A stretch of DNA of 23,901 nucleotides from Fluviibacter sp039805725 (GCA_039805725.1 JBDLTT010000048.1:1-23901), one strand, 5' to 3'. Counted from the first letter of the stretch, positions 15,577 through 23,848 are shown. The notes: generated by a model from the letters alone, not told the origin. Numbers and translations are program-made.

Positions 15577-16749
15577 ATGGACGAGACTGCGCTCACCGCA
15601 CACGCTGAACATGCCGATGCAGCCTGGCGTGCCGAGGGCCATCAAGCCAGCCTGACACTTTCCGGCCACTTCAATGCCCACACGCTAGGCAAAGGTCTGT
15701 GGACGCGCACCCGTACGGCGCAGACCGACTGGCTGGGCGATTCGGGGTCGGGCAAGATCCTCACGATTGATCTGGCGCAGGTCAGCTACCTGGACGGCGC
15801 CGGCATCGCGTTTCTGATCGACCTGCAGCACGCCCAGGAAGCCACCGGCGGCCAATTGGCGCTGCACAATCTCGACCAGCGCTACGCCCCCTTGCTCGCT
15901 CAGTATCAGCCGATTAACGATCTTTTTCCGGTTCCGGACACCAACCACCACGGCAGCAAAAGCACCCTGATCCGGGTTGGTCAGGGCACCGAGGCCGTGA
16001 TCGAGGATGCCCGCAACCAGATCGTCTTCATCGGCAAGCTGGCGTCAGCAATGGGCTGGGCCGCCCGCAACCCCAAGCTGGTACGCTGGAATGACTTTAT
16101 CAATGTGGCCGTCGAAGCGGGGGTGGCTGCGCTCCCGATCATCTCGCTGGTCGCCTTTCTGATCGGCGTGATTCTGGCGTTCCAGTCCGCCATCGGTCTC
16201 AAACAGTTTGGCGCCGAAACCTTTGTCGCCAACCTGGTGTCGCTGTCGATCTTTCGCGAACTGGGGCCGCTGATGACGGCGATTCTGTTCGCCGGTCGTT
16301 CGTCTGCCGCCTTTGCCGCCGAGATCGGCACGATGACCGTGAACAACGAAGTCGACGCGCTCGTCACCGGCGGTATCGACCCGATCCGTTTTCTGGTGCT
16401 TCCCCGCTTGCTGGCCGGCCTGCTGGTGGCGCCGATTCTGTCGATCTTCTCCGATCTGATCGGTATTTTTGCCGCCTCGCTGACCATGCTGGCGTATCAG
16501 GTGCCTTTCGTCACCTTCTATGAAGCGGTGCTCAAGACCATCCACGTTAACGACATCATGTCGGGGCTGACCAAATCCCTGCTCTTTGGACTCATCGTCG
16601 CGGGTGTTGGTTGTCTGCGCGGCATGCAAACCGGCACGGGTGCCGCCGCCGTGGGTCTGTCGGCCACGCGTGCGGTGGTGACCAGCCTGATCCTCATCGT
16701 CATGGTCGACGGGATCTTTGCCTATATCTCCTACAAGACGGGGTTCTGA
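15577..16749 (+). CDS. mlaE: Mla-type lipid ABC transporter permease with N-terminal STAS domain
   Basis: MlaE proteins are the inner-membrane permeases of MCE-type transporters that move phospholipids between the membranes. The 390-aa product fuses a STAS domain (about 1-115; LTIDLAQVSYLDGAGIAF) to an MlaE permease domain (about 130-388) with several hydrophobic helices. The family motifs ALPIISLVAFLIGVILAFQ, FRELGPLMTAILFAGRSSAAFAAE (split here by position) and EVDAL are present. In E. coli the STAS role is filled by the separate MlaB, so the fusion does both jobs. The usual Ser/Thr of the STAS loop is replaced: D73-G74-A75-G76. The start is fixed by the STAS N-terminus. mlaF begins 2 bases after the stop. 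Confidence 0.92.
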   Translation: MDETALTAHAEHADAAWRAEGHQASLTLSGHFNAHTLGKGLWTRTRTAQTDWLGDSGSGKILTIDLAQVSYLDGAGIAFLIDLQHAQEATGGQLALHNLDQRYAPLLAQYQPINDLFPVPDTNHHGSKSTLIRVGQGTEAVIEDARNQIVFIGKLASAMGWAARNPKLVRWNDFINVAVEAGVAALPIISLVAFLIGVILAFQSAIGLKQFGAETFVANLVSLSIFRELGPLMTAILFAGRSSAAFAAEIGTMTVNNEVDALVTGGIDPIRFLVLPRLLAGLLVAPILSIFSDLIGIFAASLTMLAYQVPFVTFYEAVLKTIHVNDIMSGLTKSLLFGLIVAGVGCLRGMQTGTGAAAVGLSATRAVVTSLILIVMVDGIFAYISYKTGF

Positions 16750-16751
16750 TC

Positions 16752-17582
16752 ATGGCCGAGACCTCCGTGAACATGACCAACCCCGCCAGCGCCGAAGACA
16801 TCATCCAGGTAAAAAACCTGACCGTCGGCTATGGCAGCAATATCGTCCTCAAGGACCTCAATTTTTCCGTCAAGCGTGGCGAGATCTTCGTCATTCTCGG
16901 CGGTTCGGGCTGTGGCAAATCCAGCCTGCTCAAAAACATGATCGGTCTCTACGACCCACCAACCGGCGAAGTGCTGATCGAAGGCAAAGACATCGTGACC
17001 GCCGACGGCGCCGAACGTCAGGAGATTCTGACCCGCTTTGGCGTCATGTACCAGCAGGGCGCCCTCTTCGGCTCCATGAACCTCCTCGAGAACGTCCGCC
17101 TGTTCCTCGAGGAGTACACCGATCTGACCCCCGACGAAATGTCGCTGATTTCACGCTGTAAACTCGATCTGGTCGGTTTGTTGCCCTTCGAATCGTTCAT
17201 GCCCTCCGAGATTAGCGGCGGCATGCAGAAGCGCGCCGCCATTGCGCGTGCAATGGCGCTGGATCCGGATATTCTTTTTCTGGATGAGCCCTCGGCCGGT
17301 CTTGACCCCATCACCTCGGCCGAGCTGGATCAAACCATCCTGTCGATTTCGCGTAACCTGGGTATCACCTTTGTGGTGGTTACCCACGAATTGCCCAGTA
17401 TCTACACCATCGCTGACCGCGTCATCATGCTCGACAAAGAAAGCAAAGGCATCATTGCTGAAGGAAAACCGCAGTGGCTCCGCGACCACAGCGAGATTCC
17501 GCTGGTGCGCCAGTTCTTTAACCGCGATGCCCACGCACCCACGGCAACGTCTGACTCCCAGAAATTATCCACCGCTCATTGA
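16752..17582 (+). CDS. mlaF: Mla-type lipid ABC transporter ATPase MlaF
   Basis: This is the cytoplasmic ATPase subunit that powers MCE-type lipid transport with MlaE. The 276-aa product has Walker A GGSGCGKSS (50-58), the Q-loop in VMYQQGALF, the signature ISGGMQKR, Walker B ILFLDEPSAGLDP and the switch histidine in VVTHELPSI. The MQKR form of the signature is characteristic of MlaF/Mkl ATPases. ATG 16752 is chosen because it follows the mlaE stop by 2 bases and gives a normal N-terminus; the longer open frame to 16611 is inside mlaE. The C-terminal tail after VRQFFN is short and variable. Confidence 0.95.
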   Translation: MAETSVNMTNPASAEDIIQVKNLTVGYGSNIVLKDLNFSVKRGEIFVILGGSGCGKSSLLKNMIGLYDPPTGEVLIEGKDIVTADGAERQEILTRFGVMYQQGALFGSMNLLENVRLFLEEYTDLTPDEMSLISRCKLDLVGLLPFESFMPSEISGGMQKRAAIARAMALDPDILFLDEPSAGLDPITSAELDQTILSISRNLGITFVVVTHELPSIYTIADRVIMLDKESKGIIAEGKPQWLRDHSEIPLVRQFFNRDAHAPTATSDSQKLSTAH

Positions 17583-17590
17583 TCAAAATC

Positions 17591-18490
17591 ATGTCCAATC
17601 GTAATAACAGCCAATACTTTCGACTCGGCATATTCGTATTGCTGGGTGCCGCATCGCTGGTCGCCCTGGTATTGATTTTTGGCGCACGTAATCTGTTTAC
17701 CAAAACCATGACCATCGAGACCTATATCAAAGAATCGGTTCAGGGCCTGGATGTCGGTGCGCCCGTCCGCTTCCGGGGCGTCCGCATGGGACAAGTCTCC
17801 TACATCGGCCTATCGGGTCGGTTGTACGAGTCCGAGGTGCCTATGGCAGATCGCAAACAGTACGTGGTGGTGCGCATGAACATTACGCCACCCAGCAGCA
17901 CAGACTCGGAAGCCTATCTCGAAAAAATGGTGCATGACGGGCTGCGTGCCCAGATTCGCGGCCAGGGTATCACCGGCGTGAATTACATGGAGCTGGATTT
18001 CGTCAAGGATCCCTCCAACCTGCGGGTCTTGCCCTTCAGCTGGCGGCCCGACTACACGGTCATCCCGTCGCAACCGAGCCCAGTCAATATTCTGATCGAT
18101 AACGTGGAAGACGCGCTAACAAACTTCAACAAACTCAATCTGGCCGAAACCCAGGCCAAGGTGGACACCCTGCTCAACAACCTGAATGGCATGGTCGCTG
18201 GCACCGACGGCAAAAACACCGGGCTAAACAACGCCGTGAACGAACTCAGCCAACTGTTGGCCAAGATTAACCATGCCACCAACAACCAGGAGTTGTCGTT
18301 GATGATTGAGCAACTGACGGCCTCGATCGTTGTGCTACGTCAGACGCTGACCACGATGCAGGGAGATCTGACGATTTCCGCCGACAATGTCCGGCAGATT
18401 ACCGACAACGTAAACGACCTATCGCAAAAGGCCAACCAGTATCCGTCATGGGTACTCTTTGGTCAGCCGCCCAAAAAAGTGACGCCCTGA
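17591..18490 (+). CDS. mlaD: MCE-domain substrate-binding subunit, MlaD-like
   Basis: MlaD-type proteins form membrane-anchored hexameric rings that carry lipid through the periplasm. The 299-aa product has one N-terminal membrane segment (about residues 8-32). An MCE domain follows (about 38-118; IKESVQGLDVGAPVRFRGVRMGQV, IRGQGITGVNYMELDF). A long helical C-terminal region (about 140-299; Asn/Leu/Thr-rich with heptad-like spacing) is longer than in E. coli MlaD (183 aa). The length is nearer to PqiB-style MCE proteins with a helical needle, but only one MCE domain is present. ATG 17591 is preferred over an in-frame TTG at 17579 that overlaps the mlaF stop. It is the third gene of the operon. 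Confidence 0.92.
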   Translation: MSNRNNSQYFRLGIFVLLGAASLVALVLIFGARNLFTKTMTIETYIKESVQGLDVGAPVRFRGVRMGQVSYIGLSGRLYESEVPMADRKQYVVVRMNITPPSSTDSEAYLEKMVHDGLRAQIRGQGITGVNYMELDFVKDPSNLRVLPFSWRPDYTVIPSQPSPVNILIDNVEDALTNFNKLNLAETQAKVDTLLNNLNGMVAGTDGKNTGLNNAVNELSQLLAKINHATNNQELSLMIEQLTASIVVLRQTLTTMQGDLTISADNVRQITDNVNDLSQKANQYPSWVLFGQPPKKVTP

Positions 18491-18500
18491 GGATTGACCC

Positions 18501-19211
18501 ATGCAAGCAACAAAACCCTTTGCCGCTCTGATGCATACCGCCAAACTGGCTACGGCGCTGGCCGTGAGCGTCGCGGTGCTATCTGGCTGCGCACTGAATA
18601 AGCCCAATCCGGATCAGTCAGCATGGCTGGTGGCGCCAGAACGCACGGCGCCGCCGCGCACCACGCCAGTGGCGCTCACGCTCAAGATGGGCAATTTCAG
18701 CGCCAACACGCCCTATGATGGTAAATCGATGGTCTACCGACTCTCGGACAATCGATACGAAAAAGATTTCTACAATGTGTATCTGATCTACCCACGTGAC
18801 ATGGTGAGTAATGCCACGCGCAATTGGCTGGTTCGTTCCCATGCATTCTCACAAGTATTGGAGCAATCCTCGGTCTTCTTTCCGATGTATCAGTTACAAG
18901 GGGTGATCGACGAATTCTATGGCGATTATCGTGGATCGCCCGAAGCGGTGGTGAGCATCCAGTTTTACGCCAGCACCAGTTTCAGCGCGGAAAACTACCT
19001 GTTCTCGTCGCCACGGATCAGCCGGCGTGTGGCGCTGCGCGACAAGTCGCCCGAGGCGCTGGTCGATGGGCAACAGCAGGCCCTGGCAGAAATCCTGACC
19101 GAGCTCGAAGGCCGTCTGGTGAAAGATGCGGCCAAAGCACCACCGCCCTACAAATCGATCCGGCAGGCGCCTCTAGCCAAAGACGTTCAAGCCGCCAAAC
19201 CAGCGAACTAG
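18501..19211 (+). CDS. PqiC-like ABC transport auxiliary lipoprotein
   Basis: The 236-aa product has a signal peptide and lipobox VLSGC (Cys30, Ala at +2), so it is predicted to be an outer-membrane lipoprotein. The mature part has the layout of ABC-type transport auxiliary lipoproteins (PqiC/DUF330): an N-terminal strand VALTLKMGNFSAN, then SMVYRLSDNRYEKDFYNVYL, NWLVRSHAFSQVLE and a C-terminal helix with a Pro/Lys-rich tail. In the Pqi system PqiC is the outer-membrane partner of the MCE protein; here it probably does the same for the MlaD-like subunit (inference from operon and family). GAGGATTG precedes the ATG, 10 bases after mlaD. Its stop overlaps the convergent ATP-grasp gene by 4 bases. 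Confidence 0.85.
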   Translation: MQATKPFAALMHTAKLATALAVSVAVLSGCALNKPNPDQSAWLVAPERTAPPRTTPVALTLKMGNFSANTPYDGKSMVYRLSDNRYEKDFYNVYLIYPRDMVSNATRNWLVRSHAFSQVLEQSSVFFPMYQLQGVIDEFYGDYRGSPEAVVSIQFYASTSFSAENYLFSSPRISRRVALRDKSPEALVDGQQQALAEILTELEGRLVKDAAKAPPPYKSIRQAPLAKDVQAAKPAN

Positions 19212-20392
19212 GCCACCATCACCGGAGCAAAGCCGCCACCCGGTGTGCGGAAGTTGGTCGTTTGACCCTGATACAAACGAGCGGCGAGCAATTGAATGTG
19301 TCCGCCATAGGCATAGACGCGTAGATCGTATTTCAGGGCCATCGTTTCACCACTGGCCGTATCCCGCACCGACACCTCTGGCGGTGGTGCAAACGTCTGT
19401 GCCACATAGCCTCCCTGCAGGATGTCTTCGAACACCCGTTTGGTCAGTTTGTCGCCACGATAGGCTGCGCGTGAGCCAAAACCCGCCTGCGGTTTAAAGA
19501 ACCACTGCTTGCGCGTACTCCAGAAATGCGCGGCATGATCCGCCGTCACCGGCACAGTCTGCGGCACGCAACGTGCGAGTTCAGCCGCCTGATCGGCCGT
19601 GAGCCCAAAACTTTGCAATGTGTCGACATCGGATAGCCACTGCAGATTACGCTTGTCGGCCCAGAGCGCATGCGCCTGGGGGTGCGGCGTGATCAACGTA
19701 CCTGCGGTCTCTCCGGCCAGCTGACGTAACCAGGCGGCATGTATTGCTTTGCAAGGTTCTGAGGTCAGCGTGAAGTCGGTCAACCGGTTGTAAAGTAAAT
19801 CAATCGCGCGATCATGGTGCCAGAGCCGTCCCTGCTCATCGCAGTACAACTGATCCGGTGCACAGATCAGCGTTGGTATGCCGCGCCCTTCAAACAGCTT
19901 TTGCCAACGGACAAACTCAGGATAGAGGTATTGCTGTTCGGGGGCCTCGTCCACGAGGGCGATGCGCTGCAATGGACGATCACTTCGCCAGGCCGACCAT
20001 TCCGTGGCGAACATCGATGACAAGGCCGCTTCGGCCAGATCGGCCGCGGCATCGTTACCCCAGGCCCGCGTTAGGAGCGTCACGAGCAACGCGCCGCCGG
20101 CATTGGTGTTGATCTCAATGAGCTGTGGCGCGCCTGAACCAACATGAAAATCAAAGGCCAGACAGACACCCGATGGCATGGGTACGATCGATGTGCCCTG
20201 ACGAGCAGCAACGGCGGCCTGATAGTCTGGTCGCGCAATAAGCGCCGACACGGCCGATACAAAGCCGGCCATCTGTTCATACGCCGGCCTGGGGAGAACA
20301 ACCTGCGCATCCGAAAAGAGGTGTGGCCGCTCGGCCAGCGTGCCCGCACCCAATTCGTGGGCAAGTAGTGAATGATTAGGCAGAAGCGACAT
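19208..20392 (-). CDS. Uncharacterised ATP-grasp family protein
   Basis: The 394-aa protein has no signal peptide. Its C-terminal half looks like a RimK/carboxylate-amine-ligase type ATP-grasp domain. K247 lies in ADKRN. K300 is followed by a glycine-rich loop PQAGFGSRAAYRG. YVAQTFAPPPEV is the likely hinge. KYDLRVYAYGG (D356, R358) and ARLYQGQTTNFRTPGGG match the D-x-R ... R ... F-R ... GG metal/phosphate pattern of RimK. The N-terminal half has a separate LIEINTNAGG motif (91-100). The reaction would be ATP-dependent ligation of a carboxylate to an amine or thiol, with substrate unknown. The start overlaps the end of the helicase gene by 17 bases, suggesting coupled translation. The family call is by motif reading only. 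Confidence 0.75.
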   Translation of the reverse strand: MSLLPNHSLLAHELGAGTLAERPHLFSDAQVVLPRPAYEQMAGFVSAVSALIARPDYQAAVAARQGTSIVPMPSGVCLAFDFHVGSGAPQLIEINTNAGGALLVTLLTRAWGNDAAADLAEAALSSMFATEWSAWRSDRPLQRIALVDEAPEQQYLYPEFVRWQKLFEGRGIPTLICAPDQLYCDEQGRLWHHDRAIDLLYNRLTDFTLTSEPCKAIHAAWLRQLAGETAGTLITPHPQAHALWADKRNLQWLSDVDTLQSFGLTADQAAELARCVPQTVPVTADHAAHFWSTRKQWFFKPQAGFGSRAAYRGDKLTKRVFEDILQGGYVAQTFAPPPEVSVRDTASGETMALKYDLRVYAYGGHIQLLAARLYQGQTTNFRTPGGGFAPVMVA

Positions 20393-22415
20393 GATCGTTC
20401 AAGCTCTCGATGAGAAAAGTCTCGGCTTCAGTGATGTCGCGCGTCCGCGCCATCGGCGGCAGACTGCGCCAGACCTTTTTACCATAAGCCTTGGTCACCA
20501 GACGCGGGTCGCCAATCACCAGCACCCCTTGATCCTGCTCGCTCCGGATCAACCGACCCGCGCCCTGCTTGACGTTGATCACGGCATGCGGCAATTGATA
20601 ATGCATGAACGCATTTTTACCCTGACGGTTAAGCGCGTCGATGCGCGCCGACAATACCGGGTCATCGGGTGCGGCGAAGGGCAGCTTGTCGATGATGACC
20701 AGCGAGAGCGCCTCGCCCGGCACATCGACGCCCTCCCAGAAGCTCTGTGAGCCGACCAGCACGGCACCGCCCTGATCGTTGTCATTCTCGCGAAAACGAC
20801 GCAACAGCTCATTCTTGGCCGCGTCACCCTGACAGAGAATTCTGATCTCGGGTTGATGGAACGCCAGATGGGTTTCGAGCTGACTGCGCACACGCTGCAT
20901 CGCGCGTAACGAGGTACAGAGAAAGAACGTACGCCCTTGCGCCGCCAGAATCAGCGGTAGCACAGCGTCGACCAGGCGATCGGTGTAATCGGCGCTGTTG
21001 GGGTCGGGCAGATCGGTCGGGCAGCAGAGCATGGCCTGGTTCGGATAATCGAAGGGGCTGTCCCAGCAGTAGGCGGCAATGTCGTGCAAACCCATCGCCT
21101 CCTGATAATGCGTAAAGTCACCCTGAACGGCCAATGTTGCCGAGGTAAAAACCCAGCTACGCGGGCTGCTGGCCATGAGCTTGGCGAACGGCTCGGCGAC
21201 TGACAACGGGGTGGCGTGCAAATGCAGCCCATGGCCGAGGGTTTCGACCCAGTACACGTAATCCCCCGGCAGGGGCCCATCATTCTCGTCCGGCGCCGGC
21301 GCGCTGACACGCTCGCCGCCGGCCATGGGCTGACCCGTTGCGCCCCGCTTCCAGCGGGCCAGATCCTGGCCCAACACGGTACAGCGCTGCCAGGCGCGTT
21401 CCAGATCCGGGGAGCGACCGGCCTGCGTTTGTAGCAGTTCGGTCATGAGGTCGATGCGTTCAGCCAACGCATCCAGTCCTTTCAGGAATTCGGCCTGACG
21501 CAGAATATGGATCGCCGGCTGCCTTACCAGATCATTGCCCAGCGTCAGCCGGAAATCGCGCGCCGCTTTTTCGAGCGCTGCGCTCTGAACCGGCAAATCA
21601 AGGCAGTCCCGCGCTTCGGCCAAGGCCGAGATGCGCACATCTTGTGCCAGATCGAGTACCTGCGTCGTCGAAAAGCGCTGGCCAAAGAAAATCCCCGCCG
21701 TTTCGGGTAGCTGATGCGCTTCGTCAAAGATGACGGTATTGCAATTGGGCAGCAGCTCGGCCATGCCCTCTTCTTTCAACGCCACATCGGCAAAGAAGAG
21801 ATGATGATTCACCACGACCAGATCCGCCTCGAGCGCCTCCCGCCGCGCCTTCACCACAAAACAGTCTTCGTAGTGGGCGCATTCGCTACCCAGACAGTTA
21901 TCTTTGGTCGAGGTCGCCATGTGCCAGACTGAGGCCGTTTCAGGCACATCGGCGCATTCGGCTTTATCGCCGCGTTTGGTGGTGCGGGCAAAACGCACAA
22001 TATGGTGGATGTGACGTACGTCTTCCTTCTGCAGGAAACGGCCTTCCTTCTCTGCCCGCTCCAGGTGATGCAGACAGACGTAATTGCTCCGCCCCTTGAG
22101 CAACGCCACACGGATCGGGGCGCCGAGTGCTTCGCGCACCGTCGGAATGTCGCGTTCGAAGAGTTGATCCTGGAGCGTCTTGGTACCGGTCGACAGCACC
22201 ACCTTGCCGCCCGAGAGCATCGCCGGCACGAGGTAAGCAAAGGTTTTGCCGGTGCCCGTGCCCGCCTCGACCAGGCACGCGGCATCAGCCCGAATCGCCT
22301 GGGCAATGCGCTCGGCCATGTCCGTCTGTTGCGGGCGTGATTTAAACGCCGGGATCTGCCGCGCCAGCGGGCCATCAGGCTTGAAAACATCGGCAACTTG
22401 ATCGACCAGGTTCAT
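20376..22415 (-). CDS. yoaA: XPD-like iron-sulfur DNA helicase, YoaA/DinG family
   Basis: These superfamily 2 helicases unwind DNA 5'-3' and act in replication-associated repair. The 679-aa product has Walker A EAGTGTGKT (50-58), the DEAH box (231-234), and late motifs VGSQSFWEGVDVPG and QGAGRLIRSEQDQG. Four cysteines, C114, C174, C179 and C185, have the 5- and 6-residue spacings of the 4Fe-4S cluster in E. coli DinG (C154 is an extra). LLKGRSNYVCL and the length are closer to YoaA (636 aa) than DinG (716 aa), so I favour YoaA. The ATG is preceded by TAGAAT only 6 bases upstream, with no Shine-Dalgarno. The ATP-grasp gene starts inside its 3' end. Confidence 0.9.
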   Translation of the reverse strand: MNLVDQVADVFKPDGPLARQIPAFKSRPQQTDMAERIAQAIRADAACLVEAGTGTGKTFAYLVPAMLSGGKVVLSTGTKTLQDQLFERDIPTVREALGAPIRVALLKGRSNYVCLHHLERAEKEGRFLQKEDVRHIHHIVRFARTTKRGDKAECADVPETASVWHMATSTKDNCLGSECAHYEDCFVVKARREALEADLVVVNHHLFFADVALKEEGMAELLPNCNTVIFDEAHQLPETAGIFFGQRFSTTQVLDLAQDVRISALAEARDCLDLPVQSAALEKAARDFRLTLGNDLVRQPAIHILRQAEFLKGLDALAERIDLMTELLQTQAGRSPDLERAWQRCTVLGQDLARWKRGATGQPMAGGERVSAPAPDENDGPLPGDYVYWVETLGHGLHLHATPLSVAEPFAKLMASSPRSWVFTSATLAVQGDFTHYQEAMGLHDIAAYCWDSPFDYPNQAMLCCPTDLPDPNSADYTDRLVDAVLPLILAAQGRTFFLCTSLRAMQRVRSQLETHLAFHQPEIRILCQGDAAKNELLRRFRENDNDQGGAVLVGSQSFWEGVDVPGEALSLVIIDKLPFAAPDDPVLSARIDALNRQGKNAFMHYQLPHAVINVKQGAGRLIRSEQDQGVLVIGDPRLVTKAYGKKVWRSLPPMARTRDITEAETFLIESLNDHVASA

Positions 22416-22421
22416 CCGGCG

Positions 22422-22427
22422 ATTCTA
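22422..22427 (-). promoter_or_regulatory. -10-like box just before yoaA
   Basis: TAGAAT on the minus strand ends 6 bases before the ATG at 22415. No good -35 is seen at 16-18 bases. It would give a leaderless transcript if functional. Confidence 0.35.
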
Positions 22428-22459
22428 CCAGCGGGCGCACCCTGAGCCCCGATGCGCAT

Positions 22460-22489
22460 TTGCCAAGCAGCCCCTTGGGCGAGGATAAT
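22460..22489 (+). promoter_or_regulatory. Promoter of lpxO-gloA
   Basis: TTGCCA (22460-22465), an 18-base spacer and GATAAT (22484-22489) each match the sigma-70 consensus at 5/6 positions. Transcription would start near 22496, leaving a leader of about 34 bases with AAGGA before the lpxO ATG. Confidence 0.5.
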
Positions 22490-22529
22490 GGTGCTTTGCG
22501 TCAAATACTTAGATCACCAAGGATTTCCC

Positions 22530-23429
22530 ATGAAGTGGACCATCATCTGGATTTTCGTGCTGTCGACCGCCTTTGTGCACTTCCGCGGCAAAGTGCGTCT
22601 GCGTCCCTTTCGCCAGATCACGGATCACTCGACCTTTCTGGCGCCGGTGAATGTGCTGCTTTATGGCGCATCGACCGTACCGAATCAACCCTATCTGGAC
22701 GCCAAAGATTTTCCCGAGATGAAAATCTTCGATGACAACTGGGAAAAGATTCGTGAAGAAGGCCTGAAGATGGCAGATCAGGGGTTGATCAAGGCCTCCG
22801 ACACCTATAACGATGTGGGCTTCAATTCCTTCTTCCGCACTGGCTGGAAGCGTTTCTACCTGAAGTGGTACGACACGGCACACCCCTCGGCCGAAGAACT
22901 TTGCCCGTTCACGGTGGGCCTGCTCAAGCAGGTACCGAATGTCAAGGCCGCGATGTTTACGCACCTGCCGCCGGGTGCCCGCCTGGTGCGCCACCGCGAC
23001 CCCTATGCCGGCTCGATCCGTTACCATCTGGGTCTGTCGACACCGAACGATGACCGTTGCTTTATCGATGTCGACGGCGAACGTTATAGCTGGCGCGATG
23101 GTAAGAGTGTGTTCTTCGACGAGACCTACATTCATTACGCCGAGAACGAGACCGATAAAGATCGTCTGATTTTCTTCTGCGATGTCGAACGTCCGCTGGC
23201 CGGTTCGTGGCTGGTGGCGTTCAACCGCTGGTTTGGCCGTTACGTCGTTGGCGCGGCAGCTTCGCCCAATGCCGAAGGCGACAAGACCGGGGTGCTGAAC
23301 AAGATTTTTGGTGTGGTCTATAAGGGTCGCGTCTGGGCCAAGGGGTTGAAGTCGCGCAACCGCACGCTCTACTATGTCGGCAAGTGGGTCATTCTCGGTG
23401 GCATTCTCGCGTTGATTCTCTTTGCCTGA
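22530..23429 (+). CDS. lpxO: Lipid A hydroxylase LpxO (Fe(II)/2-oxoglutarate dioxygenase)
   Basis: LpxO adds a 2-hydroxyl to a secondary acyl chain of lipid A on the cytoplasmic side of the inner membrane, using O2 and 2-oxoglutarate. The 299-aa product has the usual family length. It has an N-terminal membrane segment (1-18) and a C-terminal one (281-299). The aspartyl/asparaginyl beta-hydroxylase fold contains the iron ligands H155 and D157 (VRHRDPYAGSIRYHLGL) and H202 (FDETYIHYAENE), plus R212 for 2-oxoglutarate. ATG 22530 is chosen for its AAGGA site and the conserved N-terminus; the open frame to 22452 overlaps the promoter. gloA starts 10 bases after the stop. Confidence 0.93.
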   Translation: MKWTIIWIFVLSTAFVHFRGKVRLRPFRQITDHSTFLAPVNVLLYGASTVPNQPYLDAKDFPEMKIFDDNWEKIREEGLKMADQGLIKASDTYNDVGFNSFFRTGWKRFYLKWYDTAHPSAEELCPFTVGLLKQVPNVKAAMFTHLPPGARLVRHRDPYAGSIRYHLGLSTPNDDRCFIDVDGERYSWRDGKSVFFDETYIHYAENETDKDRLIFFCDVERPLAGSWLVAFNRWFGRYVVGAAASPNAEGDKTGVLNKIFGVVYKGRVWAKGLKSRNRTLYYVGKWVILGGILALILFA

Positions 23430-23439
23430 TAGGACCACC

Positions 23440-23835
23440 ATGCGATTACTGCACACCATGCTGCGCGTCGGCGACCTTGACAAGTCAATCGATTTTTACA
23501 CACGCATCCTGGGCATGACCCTGTTGCGTCGAAACGATTACCCGGACGGCAAATTCACCTTAGCCTTTGTCGGCTATGGCCCGGAATCGGAACACGCCGT
23601 CATCGAACTCACCTACAACTGGGGCGTCGATCAGTACGAACTCGGCACCGCCTTTGGCCATATCGCACTGCAAGTCGATGACGCCTACGCCGCATGCGAC
23701 ACAATCAAAGCGGCCGGTGGCAAGGTCGTGCGCGAGGCGGGTCCGATGAAACACGGCAGCACCGTGATTGCTTTTGTCGAAGATCCGGATGGTTACAAGA
23801 TCGAACTGATCCAGCGCAAGGGTCGCATCGACTAA
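23440..23835 (+). CDS. gloA: Lactoylglutathione lyase (glyoxalase I) GloA
   Basis: Glyoxalase I isomerises the methylglyoxal-glutathione hemithioacetal to S-lactoylglutathione, the first step of methylglyoxal detoxification. The 131-aa product contains all four metal ligands at the positions of the E. coli enzyme: H5, E56, H74 and E122. The short form without the extra loops is that of the Ni/Co-dependent class. The motifs MLRVGDLDKSIDFY and EDPDGYKIELIQ are typical. ATG 23440, preceded by AGGA, is chosen over an upstream in-frame start inside lpxO. The gene is probably co-transcribed with lpxO. Confidence 0.96.
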   Translation: MRLLHTMLRVGDLDKSIDFYTRILGMTLLRRNDYPDGKFTLAFVGYGPESEHAVIELTYNWGVDQYELGTAFGHIALQVDDAYAACDTIKAAGGKVVREAGPMKHGSTVIAFVEDPDGYKIELIQRKGRID

Positions 23836-23848
23836 TGGATCGCCGTTA

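Noticed and set aside
22509..23483. Open frame of 324 codons on the minus strand opposite lpxO
   Set aside because: lpxO has all catalytic residues, a promoter and a ribosome-binding site on the other strand; the antisense frame has none.
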